This document shows, one piece after another, positions 1 to 8,254 of a DNA stretch of 11,654 nucleotides. The position numbers were made by a program, and so were the translations under genes. The notes under the pieces are model-generated. The model worked only from the letters and a program-made list of their open reading frames with translations. It was not told where the DNA came from and searched no databases. How positions within the stretch are numbered: the stretch's first letter is position 1; each line of letters starts with the position of its first letter. The DNA is from Phoronis pallida (lineage: Eukaryota > Phoronida > Phoronidae). The stretch is from positions 1-11,654 of the forward strand of contig JAOXYC010202352.1 of the NCBI GenBank assembly GCA_028565715.1. The letters run 5' to 3'.

Positions 1-94
1 CCCGGGGAGCATACAGCAGGCGAGCGGTATTCTCGAAAGAATCGCATTACCTTTTGCTAAACACTCACAATACCATATCCTATCCTAGCCCAGT

Positions 95-174
95 AGGAAG
101 CACCCAAGCCTGGGCTCGAACCCACGACCTTTTTGTTAAAAGGCCGAGACTAACCACTAAGCTACGAACGCTCC
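95..174 (-). mobile_element. tRNA-derived SINE head (tRNA-like, degenerate)
   Basis: Read on the minus strand, this stretch has a pol III A box (TAGCTTAGTGG, complement of about 154-164) and a B box (GGTTCGAGCCC, complement of 112-122) at tRNA spacing. The anticodon arm is CCTTT, then the seven-base loop TTAACAA, then AAAGG, which would read anticodon AAC (valine-like). The T stem and acceptor stem pair poorly. I therefore call it a tRNA-derived retroposon head or tRNA pseudogene and not a working tRNA. The SINE body would continue toward position 1, but its end cannot be defined here. Confidence 0.7.
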
Positions 175-178
175 CGTT

Positions 179-206
179 GGGTGTCCCAAAAAAGTGGGTC
201 ACTTTC
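179..206 (+). repeat. Isolated copy of the transposon end seen at 239
   Basis: GGGTGTCCCAAAAAAGTGG plus the following GTCACTTT repeats almost exactly 60 bases later, at 239-266, where it forms the left end of the element at 239-983. Similarity stops after about 28 bases. This is an orphan or duplicated end directly next to the SINE head. Whether it arose by nested insertion or by local duplication cannot be told from the window. Confidence 0.65.
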
Positions 207-238
207 CTTCAGTTGTGTGTTCCATGTATAAACATATA

Positions 239-983
239 GGACGTTCCAAAAAAGTGGGTCACTTTCTAACAAGCGTTTTCTCAGCAACGAAGCAAGCAAA
301 TATATTCAAATTTGTTAGTTGTCACCCTTAATGTTTTCCTAATAAGTTTGCAAAAGAGACTGATTAAATATTATCCGTAAATTATCGGTTTCAATACATG
401 ATGTCAAAATTTTAAATATCAGAGCCATAGGCGTCAAAAACTGAGAACCCCGCTGAGAACCACATTTTCCTGGACTTTGACGTACCATATCTCCTAAAAT
501 GACGATTGCAACATCCTGAAAATCATATCTTATATGAAGATTTATATTGTTTGCCAGTAGTAAAAATTTCAAAACCAGTTTTGTTATACTCAAGTTTTTA
601 AATGAAGTTACAAAAACGGTAGGCTACTATTGTCAATTTCCTGGTAGCGCATGCAAATTAAGACATTCTGGTGCGTGTAAACTTTTGATTTTGTCGTTCT
701 TTCAAATAGGAATAATTATATGTGATGAAACATTGAATTCTAAGTTAAATTCGAGTTTGGGCAGATCAGGAGTTATAAGCCGTTTTTAAACTCAAAAGTT
801 CATAAAATATTGACGTTTTGCTGGTTGATTTTGGATTTTTGACATACTGTTTTGAAATTAATAGTTCTCGCAAACTTGCCGATACTACCTTAGTAAGCTC
901 AGAGCAAAAATATCATTAAATTTGTTTAGTCAGTTGCTGAGAAAACGCTTGTTAAAAAGTGATCCACTTTTTTTGAGACACCC
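239..983. mobile_element. MITE-like non-autonomous DNA transposon
   Basis: A 745-base element is bounded by inverted ends at 239-288 and 933-983. The arms match closely over about 50 bases: the inner parts ACAAGCGTTTTCTCAGCAAC are identical, and the outer parts share CAAAAAA and GTGG-TCACTTT. A weaker inverted match continues inward (AAGTTTGC on the left near 346-353). No transposase-like reading frame lies inside; the short open stretches have no recognisable domain. Flanks are ATATA-like on both sides (ends CATATA, begins GATATA), so a target duplication is possible but its boundary is ambiguous. I could not assign a superfamily. Confidence 0.7.
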
Positions 984-2256
984 GATATAGGTCGTTTGCA
1001 CCCCCAAGACCGGTTCTCAAGGCCCCCGACACAACGCACTTCTTTTTAAATATACGAACAAAAAATCAGTAAATGGAATATTTGTAATATCAAGGCATTT
1101 GAACGCCTTTTAAAAAAAGGTTTTGTCGACCTATTTCAACAACTGATTTGAACACTCCCGAACAGACTTTTATTATTGGTTACAGCTGGAAAGTGCAGTA
1201 GATTGCGAATATTATTGATTTTCACATGTCTGAGCCCCGGGGTCTGAGTCAAAATGATTGCATAAGAATTGGTTGCGCTATTTGTCAAAGACACCTGTGT
1301 TTGCCAGCTTCGTAGTTTCATGGATTTAGATACGTAATGTATGTAAGTCCATGGCAGGTTGAAATAAGTTCAAATTGAAACAACAAAAAATCAAAAATTA
1401 AGATTGTTCATTTAATTTGTACTTGATGCAAGATGAATAGCACTTGACTTGTAAGAAACCTAATAAACACCGGTTAATCGCCCGGCGTGAAAACATCTAA
1501 GATGAATAAAATCCATGGATTCTCGATAAAAGTCAAAACTACGAAATCCCGAGACAAAAAGTAAATAAAAAACTAAAAAATATTGATAAAAAGATTATAA
1601 TTAATGAATCTGTGATCTAATTAATTAGTGTATTTGTTTCGCGCTACAAACAGTACTAAGCAAAGCTACTGCATTGAAACAAGCGTTAATGACAACGCCA
1701 TGTTGGTTTTTGGCGATTTGTTAGAAAAAATTTCCTTGGAAATGCATCATTTCAGTATCATGCATGTTGCAAATGTAAAAATTATTCACAAAACTACATA
1801 AGACTGAAAACAGTAATTTTTACTCAGTTTGTCACCATTGTTACAAAATACAGTAATGGTTATCTCAAGCTGAGTTAGTTCCGATAAAAACTGTTTTTTT
1901 TACTGTAGTATGAAAGAGAATTTATAGGTAAATGTGACTAGCTCCTTTTGTAATGGTTTGAAATTACCATTTATCCTGTGGGCATAAAAAAACGAAAGAA
2001 CCCTTCAACAGAATACTTTGAAATTTTATACAAGTTCAATTCCATTGTTGAATTTGAACACCAAAAAGCAATTTGTATCGATTTGCAGTTCAGCAGATTG
2101 TTGCCATGTCACTGACACTCATTGGAAGTTCTGTAATGCATTATGCTTATTGTGATAATGGTATCCTTCATAAAACCGATTTGATATTATTTTTCAGGTT
2201 TTCATAAATAGTTATTGCCTCTAAAACAATCCTGATTTGCAAATTACACAAAAACT
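984..2256. other. No supported gene; AT-rich sequence downstream of DECR2
   Basis: Both strands were read for exon-like coding segments and none was found. The stretch contains simple AT-rich sequence and the 3' flank or untranslated region of DECR2. A canonical polyadenylation hexamer on the minus strand (AATAAA, complement near 1168-1173) lies about 1.1 kb past the stop codon. Closer ones are only variants (AATAAT, AATAAG), so the transcript end is not defined. Confidence 0.5.
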
Positions 2257-2480
2257 TTACAATTTACTTTTCCTGTTATACATGTCATACAGTCTTAACC
2301 TTTGACGATAGTTATTTGACTGAGTTAACCACGCACCCCCATCAGCCACAATGGTAGAGCCCGTTACAAGGGAACATGCATTACTGATAACTGACAAGGT
2401 AGTATTAGCAATATCTTCTTTTTTACCAAGTCTTTGTATTGGAATAGTTTTTATGTGTTCTTCTGTTACAGCAGGTCCGC
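2257..2480 (-). CDS. DECR2: DECR2 coding exon 8 (C-terminus, stop)
   Basis: After the acceptor CCCTTTCCAG it encodes [20 protein letters not shown], the helix and strand to [15 protein letters not shown], and a basic tail ending NRKSKL, then TAA (2257-2259). The VADGGAWL strand is a hallmark of this subfamily. The tail between AWL and SKL (about 22 residues, rich in Arg and Tyr) is not conserved with vertebrates. Confidence 0.95.
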
Positions 2481-5400
2481 CTGGAAAGGGGAAAATATTT
2501 AATCAGCTGCATAAAACTCGTATCAATGGCTTACTATATTTGTTGTACAAATGATGTCTGATGCCAAGAGCATTGTTTGGCAATGGAAGAAAATAGCATG
2601 GCATAAAGGAGATGCTTACTGGCGACAATGGACCACCAGTACAGGCCTGCAAAATCAACTACAATTTGATAACACTGAAACAGACAGCACAAGATAATGA
2701 GAAGACACAACTTGGTGAATGCCCTTTTTTATGGGACTAAGTCTTCTTTGTAATTTGAAGGCAAATACTGTCAGTTAGTTTGAGTTTGTGTAGCCAACTT
2801 AGACCAAAACATCATTTCACTAAGTATACCTAATCTCCTGAATCCCTCTGTATCACTGATTGGTCCAGGTGAAACACACGCTACTCTGATGCCATCTTGT
2901 CCCCATTCTACAGCAAGATGCTTGGTCATTGCCTCTGTTGGAAAATGAAAGGAGACTTAGTTTAACTCAAGTAACCCTAGATCATATTTTCAAATCTGTA
3001 ATCCATTGAATGTTTACTGATCAAATTTAAACATGTTCAATTCATTCAACTTTTATCAAGAACATTGAAAAAGTGTGTGTGTATGTGCTTTGATGTTTTT
3101 TTGGCCATCTCTTATTCGAAACATTGCTGCTGAGTGGTGATTTCAAGAAACCAGTGTTTAAAATTTCTTTTGAAATTGCAAAACGTCTTTTTGGCATGGT
3201 CATTCGCCACCTTGACATTTGGCATGGCTTCAGACTACACAGTAATATGCATTCAGAACAAGCCTGGCTCCGCTTGTATATAGATTGGTTTCGATTAAAA
3301 ATCTCTCAATGCGCATGCTCCCTACGAAACCCTGGTGGTCATTTAACAGGAAGTCATGAACTAGTTATGTTTACATAAATATCTTGATGTATTAACAATA
3401 ATCTTCAATGAAAGTTTCTATAGAAAAATTGATGAATTGCAGAAAAAATATATTCTTATGATATTTCACAAAGACATTCTAAATGATATAAATAAAAGTT
3501 TCTGTTTGCAAGTATGTTTTGGTACGTCTTGATTTTAGCTTGGAATAAAACTTAGTTACCATCTCGGGCGCCAGCTGGGATTTCAATCTCGCTTATCGGG
3601 GGACAGTTTTGGCAAGATCCTATCTTATATCTAACAATGGCATGCGAGCGCTCAAAGATAATTGTGTTTATTTGGTCTTTGTGTGGGTGCTGAACAGTCT
3701 TTGTGTTGGTGCTGAATGTATGTTGGCTTGTGTAATCGGGTGTACAGTAAAGTAAACAACACACACAATGGATAAATGGTGATGTTCCCTAATAAGCAAA
3801 TCCCAGCTTACGCTCGTTATGCTAACCGGGAAACCGGACACCTGAATCTGACTTTATCAGGGTAATCTGATTCTGGAATGACACGGGCAGAATTTTCAAA
3901 AGGCTGATAAGTACGTGCTTTGTAATATAGAACCCTACTCTATGCTGTTCCGTTTTAACAGAGCTTTTATTATTAATGGAACACAGCTAAAAAGGGGCAG
4001 CAGCTGACAATTGATTACCAATCCGGCATTTTCATGAGCACAATGCCTTCCTTCCTTAGATGGAGATTAGGCTGACTCCTGTATAGAAATTAACAGATTA
4101 CCAGCACATCTTACCAATAGCTGCCTTAGCTGATCCTGCATGTGTCTGTAATGAATCTCCTTGGTAATGTAAAGTAGCTGTGATGTTGATGATAACTCCA
4201 CCTGTATTCTGAAAATAGAGAATAAACATGAACAGCAGAGGTAGTAGCGTGTTAAACTAAATAGATACTGGAGAGATTTTGAAGGCAAACTATCAACTGA
4301 AAAAAATAAACCTTGATCAAAAATTACCATTTTAGGACTTTGTAAGCATAAAAATGAAGAAAACAAATATTCTAGAAAAAAAGACAATGGCGAACAAAAC
4401 CCAAATAGCCTAATTTTTTTGAAACTTGGTTCTGGCCTTGAGCTGGTAAGAACACATCTGGATCTTTGGAGACATTTCGTCTCCCTCAATGAAGTGGCTG
4501 GGAATGAGCTTCTTCCCTGCTGAGTTTGAGATCTCAAAAGATGTCGTAACTTTGCTGTCTCAAGCAGACAGCAGTTTGAATCTAGGGAGGAAAGGAAATT
4601 ACAACATCTCTCGAGATCTCAAACTCAGCATGGGGAAAAGACCACTAACTCTCTTCACTCCATCCAATGAAGGAGAAGAGATGTCTCCGAAGATCCAGAG
4701 AATTTTTAAAAGGTATATTTCCAGTGGAACAGACTTAAAGGGAACCGAAGAGGCTAGTTATCACACCAAAAACCACTCACTTACAAACGTCAAATACAGC
4801 TTTTCGCTGCATGCACTAAAGTTGCCTTTTTATGGTCGCAAATGGCTCAGAACATGTCCAAATGTCAACACTGATAACTACAGCGCTCCTGATTACCTAG
4901 TTTAAAAGCTCAAAATAAGGCCCTCCAGGGCTTATTTCTGTACTGGCTTGGCATTCGCCATATTCCTCTGTCTGGGAAATTCCTAAGTTGACCCGACTAC
5001 CTCGTCAAATTTAAATAGGTCACAGTTCGACCAACCCATAGAACACAGTGACCTAATTACCTTGAAATGACGTCATTTTTGATTGTAGACGATATTTCCG
5101 AAGGGTGGATTCCCATTTTAACGTACGCATCAAATTGCTATGGAAATCGGTAAGAAATGCTTTTTTTCTTTTGAAATCAATAGAACACCATGGAATGAGT
5201 GTGTCAAGCCAACAATTTGCCAACCAAACACGCTAGTTTAAAAACAGCAAACCTATGCTAACCCCGAGTACTGACCCCCTTTTAATTATTAGAATATCAT
5301 ACTTTCTGGATGGATAAAGATATACATTTCTATTACTTACCTTCATTGTTTTGTCATAAACTGCTTTACTGACATTAAAAGTTCCTAGTGTGTCAATCTC

Positions 5401-6990
5401 CATCACTGTCTTGAAGGCATTGAATGACAGATCTCTGGCCGGACACAGGAAGTTACCAGCAGCACCTACAGTGAGAAATTGGAAGTCGATAAATAAAGGT
5501 TATCGTAGGAGCAAAGGCGTGATAAAAAAAAATACATTCATCACAGCTTTGAATACATTTTTTTCTCACACGTTATTGTTTATCAGTAATATTGAAAAAA
5601 TTGTATTCACTTTTTGATCAATAATTGTTTTAATGAATGTTGTTAATGACAGTGTACACCTACCATCCCTTTTTGCTTTGTGGTATTATTTGTAAATCAT
5701 GCTTGAATTTCTTGGAAAAATTGTTTTTATTTAAAATGCAAGTATTGGTCTCACAAAAAAGCTACTTACTCATTGTAATTCAATATTCAACCGTAAATAC
5801 ATACCATTTATAAGTATATCTATTCTTCCATACTGAGACACTGTTTTGTCAACTGCAGTCAAAATATCTTGAGGCTGAAAGAGAGAATGAAATTGCAAAA
5901 ATGTTTTAATTTACAATTAAAATATTCATGAAACAAAATTACAATGTCACAAGCTATCAATTCAGGACAAAACAATTGAGAAGCCTAATCATTTTTTAAA
6001 AAGTGCACCTTGAAAAAATTATTATTAAGGATGAAAGGATAAAAAATGTTCAACATAGGCATACCTTCCTAACATCCATGCATAAAGCCAGACATTGGCC
6101 CCCTGTGGCTTTCACAAGTTTATGTTTAGCCTTTTCAAGTTTCTGTGCATTTCGACTTGCTATTGCCACTTTACAACCATGTCTGAAATGTTTAACAGTA
6201 TATTCATTAAAAAATAAAGAAAAGCTCTATTACAGTATTTAGCGATATTATTTCTCGTTGCGACAGTTGATTATTAATTGATTTAAAAAGAATTAAGCTC
6301 TAGCTTATCAATGAAACACAACCAGAACAGAAGAAATAAAACAGCTAAGTATCACTGCATTGTATGGATATGTTTCAGTTCAAAAAACCATGAAAGAATA
6401 TTTAACCCTGTAGGCCTATAGGGTATCCACAGAGGGCTCCGCAGCAACAGAGCTCCATTGGTGCCGTCAGTGGTATCTACAGAGCTCCGTCAGTGGTATC
6501 TAGCATTGCATGGATAGACAGTGTACGTTGAAGTACCATAGTACCAACCTCATGAGAACTTCTGTAATGGTGAAGCATATTCCAGATCCACCCCCTGTGA
6601 TGAATGCTACCTTGTTCCTTTAAAAAAAAACATGAAAGTCATGAAGTCATTGAAGTGAACATAAAAAGTCTGTCAGTGTCGAGTTTGCAGCAAAAAAAGA
6701 TAATAAGAATGATAATTATATTTTAGAATCAATAGTTAGTAGGCCTATAGAATCCATTCTGTTCACCACCAACATCAATTAACCTTCAAATGAATGTTCA
6801 AATTGCTCTTCTATCTCACAATTGTGTTTGTGTTTACCCTGGTTTACAATACACAGGGCCCACAGCACAGGGGCAGAGGGTCAGAGCAGAGGGACAGAGT
6901 GTGAAATTTACACGGAAATTACCTCAATAAATCTGGCTTGAAAATGTACGTGTAGCTGTCCAAGCATAAATCATAATCTTCGTCATCCAT
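2257..6990 (-). CDS. DECR2: Peroxisomal 2,4-dienoyl-CoA reductase, complete, 8 coding exons
   Basis: Known role of the family: an NADPH-dependent short-chain dehydrogenase/reductase that reduces 2,4-dienoyl-CoA to 3-enoyl-CoA, so that polyunsaturated acyl-CoAs can finish peroxisomal beta-oxidation. Seen here: eight exons joining in frame (68+69+118+70+125+94+105+224 bases) into 290 residues plus a stop; the human protein is about 292. The order is the lead-in [16 protein letters not shown], the cofactor loop TGGGSGIC (30-37), the acidic MDVR (81-84), [11 protein letters not shown] (107-117), [12 protein letters not shown] (129-140), INITATL (157-163), [20 protein letters not shown] (173-192), [10 protein letters not shown] (203-212), IVADGGAWL and the C-terminal SKL. 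Like its family it lacks the usual SDR Tyr four residues before the Lys (K178; that position is Ala). D133 and K178 are the likely catalytic pair by family comparison. Oddity: Cys37 stands where the glycine motif normally ends in Gly. The start Met (6988-6990) has a good context (G at -3, G at +4) and an in-frame TGA upstream with no earlier Met. The gene faces away from the CERK-like gene. Confidence 0.95.
2260..2268 (-). other. DECR2: PTS1 peroxisomal targeting signal (SKL)
   Basis: The last three codons before the stop are AGT AAA TTG, giving the canonical C-terminal SKL recognised by the PEX5 receptor, with Arg-Lys just before it. This separates the product from the mitochondrial paralogue DECR1, which carries an N-terminal presequence. 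Confidence 0.93.
2830..2934 (-). CDS. DECR2: DECR2 coding exon 7
   Basis: Begins with two bases finishing Glu182, then [20 protein letters not shown] and [14 protein letters not shown], and ends in the first base of Gly217 before the donor GTATAC. The SPGPI turn is the segment that closes over the nicotinamide in SDRs. Confidence 0.94.
2935..4114. other. DECR2 intron 6; no gene seen
   Basis: This is the longest intron (1180 bases). It holds a short GT-rich run near 3073-3088 and a 22-base tandem duplication at 3675-3718. The open stretch near 3124-3378 on the plus strand has no recognisable domain and no sign of splicing, so it is not called a gene. Confidence 0.6.
3675..3718. repeat. 22-base tandem duplication
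   Basis: GTCTTTGTGTGGGTGCTGAA is followed 22 bases later by GTCTTTGTGTTGGTGCTGAA, with one difference. It is intronic and not coding. Confidence 0.8.
4115..4208 (-). CDS. DECR2: DECR2 coding exon 6 (catalytic lysine)
   Basis: Encodes [13 protein letters not shown] to HAGSAKAAI plus the first base of Glu182, ending at the donor GTAAGA. The NIT strand and K178 form the catalytic region. The usual SDR tyrosine is absent, as in other dienoyl-CoA reductases. The acceptor is ATTTTCAG. Confidence 0.94.
4457..4699. repeat. Imperfect fold-back element in DECR2 intron 5
   Basis: The outer arms TCTGGATCTTTGGAGACA (4457-4474) and TGTCTCCGAAGATCCAGA (4682-4699) pair at 17 of 18 positions. Inner arms GCTGAGTTTGAGATCTC (4519-4535) and its exact complement (4613-4629) pair perfectly. 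The centre is a 7-bp hairpin with a 5-base loop (4554-4572). The segments between pair only loosely. The shape fits a MITE-like or retroelement-end fold-back. A plus-strand open frame (4489-4905) crosses it but looks accidental. Confidence 0.8.
4989..5078. promoter_or_regulatory. Intronic cluster of nuclear-receptor half sites and a CRE palindrome
   Basis: TGACCC (4989-4994), TAGGTCAC (5016-5023) and its exact inverse GTGACCTA (5048-5055) are AGGTCA-type half sites. A perfect 14-base palindrome at 5065-5078 contains the full CRE/ATF site TGACGTCA (5068-5075). This is motif evidence only. The half-site spacing (24 bases between the inverted pair) is not a standard receptor spacing, so function is uncertain. 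Confidence 0.3.
5341..5465 (-). CDS. DECR2: DECR2 coding exon 5
   Basis: Encodes [20 protein letters not shown] followed by [20 protein letters not shown] and Lys150. It has the substrate-pocket segment NFLCP and Asp133, the likely catalytic acid of this subfamily. It ends in frame at a strong donor, GTAAGT. Confidence 0.94.
5805..5874 (-). CDS. DECR2: DECR2 coding exon 4
   Basis: Encodes [20 protein letters not shown] then LIN and the first base of Gly109, ending at the donor GTATGT. It is the helix plus the GRIDILIN strand leading to the SDR NxAG-type motif (here INGAAG across the junction). The acceptor is TTTCAG. Confidence 0.93.
6065..6182 (-). CDS. DECR2: DECR2 coding exon 3
   Basis: Begins with one base finishing Arg46, then [11 protein letters not shown], and ends ALCMDVRK before the donor GTATGC. 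It covers the second beta strand. The ASRN segment follows that strand, where SDRs select NADP by a basic residue after the strand. It also covers the third strand with the conserved MDVR. Confidence 0.93.
6422..6502. repeat. Short irregular tandem repeat in DECR2 intron 2
   Basis: Units built from GGTATC(C/T)ACAGAG, GCTCC and GTCAGT recur: ACAGAGCTCC followed by GTCAGTGGTATCTA appears twice, once with an inserted ATTGGTGCC. A related, diverged unit starts at 6422. It is not coding. Confidence 0.7.
6549..6617 (-). CDS. DECR2: DECR2 coding exon 2 (cofactor-binding loop)
   Basis: Encodes [20 protein letters not shown] and the start of the next helix. It is the first beta strand and glycine-rich NADP-binding turn of the Rossmann fold. 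The codon for residue 37 is TGC (Cys) where GGN (Gly) is expected. The acceptor follows a pyrimidine run ending AAAG. The donor GTTGGT is weak for U1 pairing. Confidence 0.93.
6923..6990 (-). CDS. DECR2: DECR2 coding exon 1
   Basis: Encodes the N-terminal 22 residues, beginning MDDEDYDL and ending FKPDLL, plus two bases of Arg23. It ends before the donor GTAATT (phase 2). The part before FKPDLL is acidic and poorly conserved in the family. A possible splice acceptor (ACTTGCAG, AG at the complement of 7007-7008) lies just upstream, so a non-coding 5' exon farther up is possible but unproved. Confidence 0.9.
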
Positions 6991-7099
6991 ATCTGTGTCA
7001 ATCTGCCTGCAAGTTTTAAACCAATGTAGCTCTAATATGATTAAAACGTTCAAAAACTACGAAGAATTTCAATGCCGACTTGCACAGGTGATTCCTTAA

Positions 7100-7112
7100 G
7101 GGTCAAAGGTCG
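7100..7112 (+). promoter_or_regulatory. DR1-type nuclear-receptor element (PPRE/HNF4-like)
   Basis: GGGTCA-A-AGGTCG is a direct repeat of two AGGTCA half sites with one base between them, each half site with one mismatch. DR1 is the spacing bound by RXR heterodimers with PPAR and by HNF4. It lies 110 bases upstream of the DECR2 start codon. In vertebrates such elements drive peroxisomal beta-oxidation genes. Whether this organism uses a DR1 receptor here is inference. Confidence 0.45.
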
Positions 7113-7115
7113 TGA

Positions 7116-7121
7116 CACGTG
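7116..7121. promoter_or_regulatory. E-box CACGTG next to the DR1
   Basis: The palindromic E-box sits in GACACGTGAC, one base from the CLEAR-type consensus GTCACGTGAC bound by the MiT/TFE family, and four bases from the DR1. Other CACGTG sites in this intergenic region are at 7470-7475 and 7852-7857. Confidence 0.35.
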
Positions 7122-8100
7122 ACGACGCCTACCGGTAAACTGGAGCAGCTCTGGCCTGTTAGCAAATGCCCGGGCACCACTCTCGATGGACAGTTTCACC
7201 GCAAAAACAAGTTTTTTAGCAACCTGACTAACTGACTTTTGATTCCTTTCAAACATTTTTTTCTGCATTGAAATTAACATTTTTCATTCAAAACTTTTGC
7301 GAAGATCAACGATGAAAGCGGATACTCAGAGTTTTTTTTAGAAACATTGAAAACGTAGAAGACTTGTAAAAAAAAGTGAACGTGGACGTTTTTCATTTTT
7401 GTTTTGAATGTAATTCAGATAGAACTCAGGAAAAAGATCGCAAAAAATTATGAAGAAAGAAGGAAAGTACACGTGCGACGAGCCGAAGTCAGCAAAACCG
7501 ATGAAAATGCCGCGATAAAAGTTTCTTTTGTTTTTAACCTTCAGAATTTTTTTATAAAACATGTTCAAATCTAGACTTTAATCAGGTCGACAATTATTTG
7601 AAAGGGGCAGTCATTTTTTTAATCTGCGTAGAGCGAGTTTTTTTAGAAATCTGAGCAATTACAACTTAGTAAATGCACACACCGTAGCAAAAAAAAACGT
7701 CTTGAGTGACTTTTTTGAAGTTCAAAAAATAAATAAACTTCAAAGTTATCCGATGATTAGTTTTAAAAAGGTACTGACTTACAACTTCTGATGCAGTTTT
7801 CAAGTATTCCAAATACTCGAACTAGTGAATTCCAGCCCAGTGGAGGAAGATCACGTGGACAACAGTGACTCTGTTTAAATAATGCGTCTTGAGTATATTT
7901 ACATAAATCTACCATGCACCTATGTCAAAGACCTACTGTATCACCGTATCAGCCACATGGGTCACATAATAAACCCGTGCAAAATACAAGTATACATGTC
8001 GGCTATAACTGTGAACTTATCTTAAGAATAAAGTCCAAATGTCAAGATTATAAAGGTACAATTCGGGCCTAGATTACGACTGAGATTTTACATTAAGAAT

Positions 8101-8254
8101 ATGGAGAATAATAACGTTGTTGAGCGTCTAAAAGCCTCGGCCACGGTAAATAATGAATTGGTCGTCTTGGTTTTAACTGAAGACAGACTAAGATGGGATG
8201 TGCAGATTACCGAAGAGGGACAAGAAACGTCAGACCCCGGGAAGACAGGCGATG
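8101..8254 (+). CDS. CERK: CERK-like exon 1
   Basis: Encodes residues 1-51 plus the first base of Val52 and ends GATG before the strong donor GTGAGT. The stretch ELVVLVLTEDRLRWDVQI looks like the first two strands of a PH domain. A Gly/Thr/Glu-rich loop (38-51) follows. Confidence 0.85.

Larger units (their letters stand above)
6991..8100. promoter_or_regulatory. Head-to-head intergenic region between DECR2 and the CERK-like gene
   Basis: About 1.1 kb separates the two start codons, which point outward. Both promoters and 5' untranslated regions must lie here unless non-coding first exons reach into the neighbour. It holds a DR1 element and E-box near the DECR2 start and two more CACGTG sites. 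I see no convincing TATA box for either gene. A minus-strand open stretch at 7050-7280 has no recognisable domain and probably lies in the DECR2 5' flank. Confidence 0.6.

Noticed and set aside
339-789. Overlapping open frames on both strands as a transposase remnant
   Set aside because: They are short and lack any DDE-type motif or DNA-binding domain I can recognise. The element is better called non-autonomous.
3124-3378. 84-codon plus-strand open frame in DECR2 intron 6
   Set aside because: No recognisable domain, no supporting splice structure, and a length expected by chance.
4489-4905. 138-codon plus-strand open frame in DECR2 intron 5
   Set aside because: It overlaps the fold-back arms, is antisense within a clear intron, and shows no domain or composition typical of a conserved protein.
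7050-7280. 76-codon minus-strand open frame upstream of DECR2
   Set aside because: It is not in frame with the DECR2 start region and has no family features; more likely 5' flank or untranslated region. An upstream reading frame role cannot be excluded.
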